From NCBI RefSeq assembly GCF_000566685.1, contig NZ_AZQN01000014.1:1-34974 (forward strand): 34,974 nucleotides of DNA, written 5' to 3'. The position numbers and the translations under genes were made by a program. Of this stretch, positions 34,026 to 34,974 are shown in pieces; position 1 is the stretch's first letter, and every line of letters begins with the position of its first letter. This DNA comes from Dyadobacter tibetensis Y620-1 (GTDB lineage: Bacteria; Bacteroidota; Bacteroidia; Cytophagales; Spirosomataceae). The notes beneath the pieces were generated by a model, which saw only the letters and a program-made list of their open reading frames with translations, was not told where the DNA came from and made no database searches.

Positions 34026-34459
34026 CTTTTTCTAAATTGATAGTTCAGGATTGTGGATTTACCCCAGTCAGAACGGGGAATAGAATAGGGAGATGCCTCT
34101 GGTTGATACTGACCTTCTAATAACAGGTATACTTCGTAATTTTGGTTGTCTATAATTACTTTGGAAGTAGTTATACTAAATAGTCTAACATCATCTGTAT
34201 CCTTAGGGACAATAGAGGAAAAGCGGTAGGTTCCATCTTTGTCTGTTTCTATAGTCAGATCAAAAGTGGGAATGCCGGACCAACCTCTATTGTCTACACC
34301 GTAAAAGCTCAATCCTGCCCCTTCCAGAGGCAGGCCGTTCTCGTCTATTACCTTCCCGGTCACAATCGTGGGGGCGTCAGGCAATTTTTCCTTGCAGGAA
34401 CTAGCCAAAAAGAGTGGCAGGGCCAAAAACTGTAATAGTTGTCTTCGTTTCATCGTCAT
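34022..34459 (-). CDS. Carboxypeptidase-regulatory-like lipoprotein, copy 1
   Basis: 145-residue lipoprotein (MTMKRRQLLQFLALPLFLASSC, lipobox LASSC, Cys22). The mature part is one carboxypeptidase regulatory-like beta domain: TGKVIDENGLPLEGAGLSFY, then IETDKDGTYRFSSIVPKDTD, closing with IPRSDWGKSTILNYQFRKR. Such domains are often surface or periplasmic and non-catalytic. The gene starts 6 bp after a leader stub and its TGA overlaps the next leader's ATG, so the units are translationally coupled. A paralogue lies immediately upstream at 34608 onward. Function unknown. Confidence 0.85.
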   Translation of the reverse strand: MTMKRRQLLQFLALPLFLASSCKEKLPDAPTIVTGKVIDENGLPLEGAGLSFYGVDNRGWSGIPTFDLTIETDKDGTYRFSSIVPKDTDDVRLFSITTSKVIIDNQNYEVYLLLEGQYQPEASPYSIPRSDWGKSTILNYQFRKR

Positions 34460-34465
34460 ATAGGT

Positions 34466-34611
34466 TTAATGTTGATAAGTGTTTTCTTCTTCGAAGGTCT
34501 GGGTATGCAGCCCGGTAATCAAAAGGCAAAACAAAAGGGCGATCATCAAACACGCCATGCGGTTCACCCTGTTCGGAGCCACCCTATGCGGGGCAATAAT
34601 ATTGTTTTCAT
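34466..34611 (-). pseudogene. Duplicate signal-peptide leader stub with 29-bp insertion
   Basis: The ATG at 34611 overlaps the stop of the upstream lipoprotein copy (ATGA) and encodes MKTILLPR. A 29-bp segment (34559-34587) absent from the other leader then breaks the frame. From ATG 34558 an intact hydrophobic leader reads MACLMIALLFCLLITGLHTQ, followed by TFEEENTYQH and TAA at 34466. The core GLHxQTFEEENT is shared with the leader of the hydrolase gene, but here the stub ends and a lipoprotein begins instead. The 30-codon frame 34466-34558 could still be translated as a short secreted peptide. Confidence 0.65.
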
Positions 34612-34974
34612 AGTTTCTTGAATTGATAGTTGATGATGGTGGTTTTACCCCAGTCTGAACGGGGAATAAAGTGTGGCGATGTTACTGGAGTATAATTGCC
34701 CTCAAGAAAAATATAAGGAACATATTCTCCAACATTGCCTATTGGTGCTTGCAATGTGAACGTCGGAAGTATTCTAACCTCATCTGTATCCTTAGGTACA
34801 ATCTCGGAAAATCGGTAGCTTCCATTCTTGTCCGTTTCTATCACTGTACTAAACGTAGGAACGCCGGACCAACCCCTATTGTCTGCACCTGTTAGTCTCA
34901 ATCCTGCCCCTTCCAGAGGCCGGCCGTTCTCGTCAATCACCTGCCCGGTTACAATCGTGGGGGCGGTAGGCAGT
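34608..34974 (-). CDS. Carboxypeptidase-regulatory-like lipoprotein, copy 2 (partial)
   Basis: 121 residues are visible; the frame is open to the window edge, so the 5' end with the presumed lipobox is missing. It reads LPTAPTIVTGQVIDENG, then PLEGAGLRLTGADNRGWSG, VIETDKNGSYRFSEIVPKDTD, and IPRSDWGKTTIINYQFKKL at the end. It aligns along its whole length with the copy at 34022-34459, with the middle segment (residues about 70-95 of the visible part) most divergent. The shared blocks and shared downstream leader point to tandem duplication of a lipoprotein-plus-leader unit. Confidence 0.85.
   Translation of the reverse strand, partial: LPTAPTIVTGQVIDENGRPLEGAGLRLTGADNRGWSGVPTFSTVIETDKNGSYRFSEIVPKDTDEVRILPTFTLQAPIGNVGEYVPYIFLEGNYTPVTSPHFIPRSDWGKTTIINYQFKKL

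Overview
The window looks like a chromosomal segment of a member of the Bacteroidota, most likely order Cytophagales. The evidence is a SusC/SusD pair under FecI/FecR-type regulation, several lipoproteins with acidic residues after the lipobox cysteine, a type IX secretion (T9SS) type A sorting domain, and Bacteroidota-style intergenic repeats. Genus-level placement is inference only.

Layout. 1-890 is a gene-free repeat mosaic dominated by a heptamer array with a 21-bp higher-order period. 962-2104 (-) is an OafA-type acyltransferase. 2381-14202 (+) is a polysaccharide-utilisation-like locus: ECF sigma factor, FecR anti-sigma factor, STN-containing SusC, SusD, two IPT/TIG surface glycan-binding lipoproteins and a clan-A-type glycoside hydrolase lipoprotein. 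The STN domain on SusC plus the adjacent sigma/anti-sigma pair suggests that substrate sensed at the outer membrane switches on the locus. 14453-15364 (+) is a methyltransferase. 15372-20308 (-) is a two-gene unit made of a fused ATP-dependent 5-oxoprolinase/hydantoinase and an NRAMP-fold transporter that lacks the usual metal-binding motif. 20309-23828 is an AT-rich stretch with a small DUF6804-like membrane protein and a large GT-C-like membrane protein. 23829-25032 has two intergenic repeat patches, one supplying the 3' end of a GNAT gene and one apparently cutting off the 5' end of another gene. 25044-25915 (-) holds a SnoaL-like protein and an unknown anchored protein. 25997-29330 (-) is an overlapping BtuD-BtuC-BtuF uptake operon preceded by a clear cobalamin riboswitch, so vitamin B12 or another corrinoid is the likely cargo.

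The most unusual part is 29710-34974 (-). A 670-codon alpha/beta-hydrolase frame and a 720-codon PA14/T9SS-sorting frame are separated by a single in-frame TAG. The hydrolase frame is separated by another in-frame TAG from a signal-peptide segment, and that segment carries a 14-bp out-of-frame insertion. Apart from these three lesions the whole reads as one secreted protein of about 1,430 residues. Upstream, a small carboxypeptidase-regulatory-like lipoprotein and the same signal-peptide leader are duplicated, and the second leader has its own 29-bp out-of-frame insertion. This may be a recently broken gene, a stop-and-restart or recoded gene, or a recombining cassette array; sequencing error must also be excluded.
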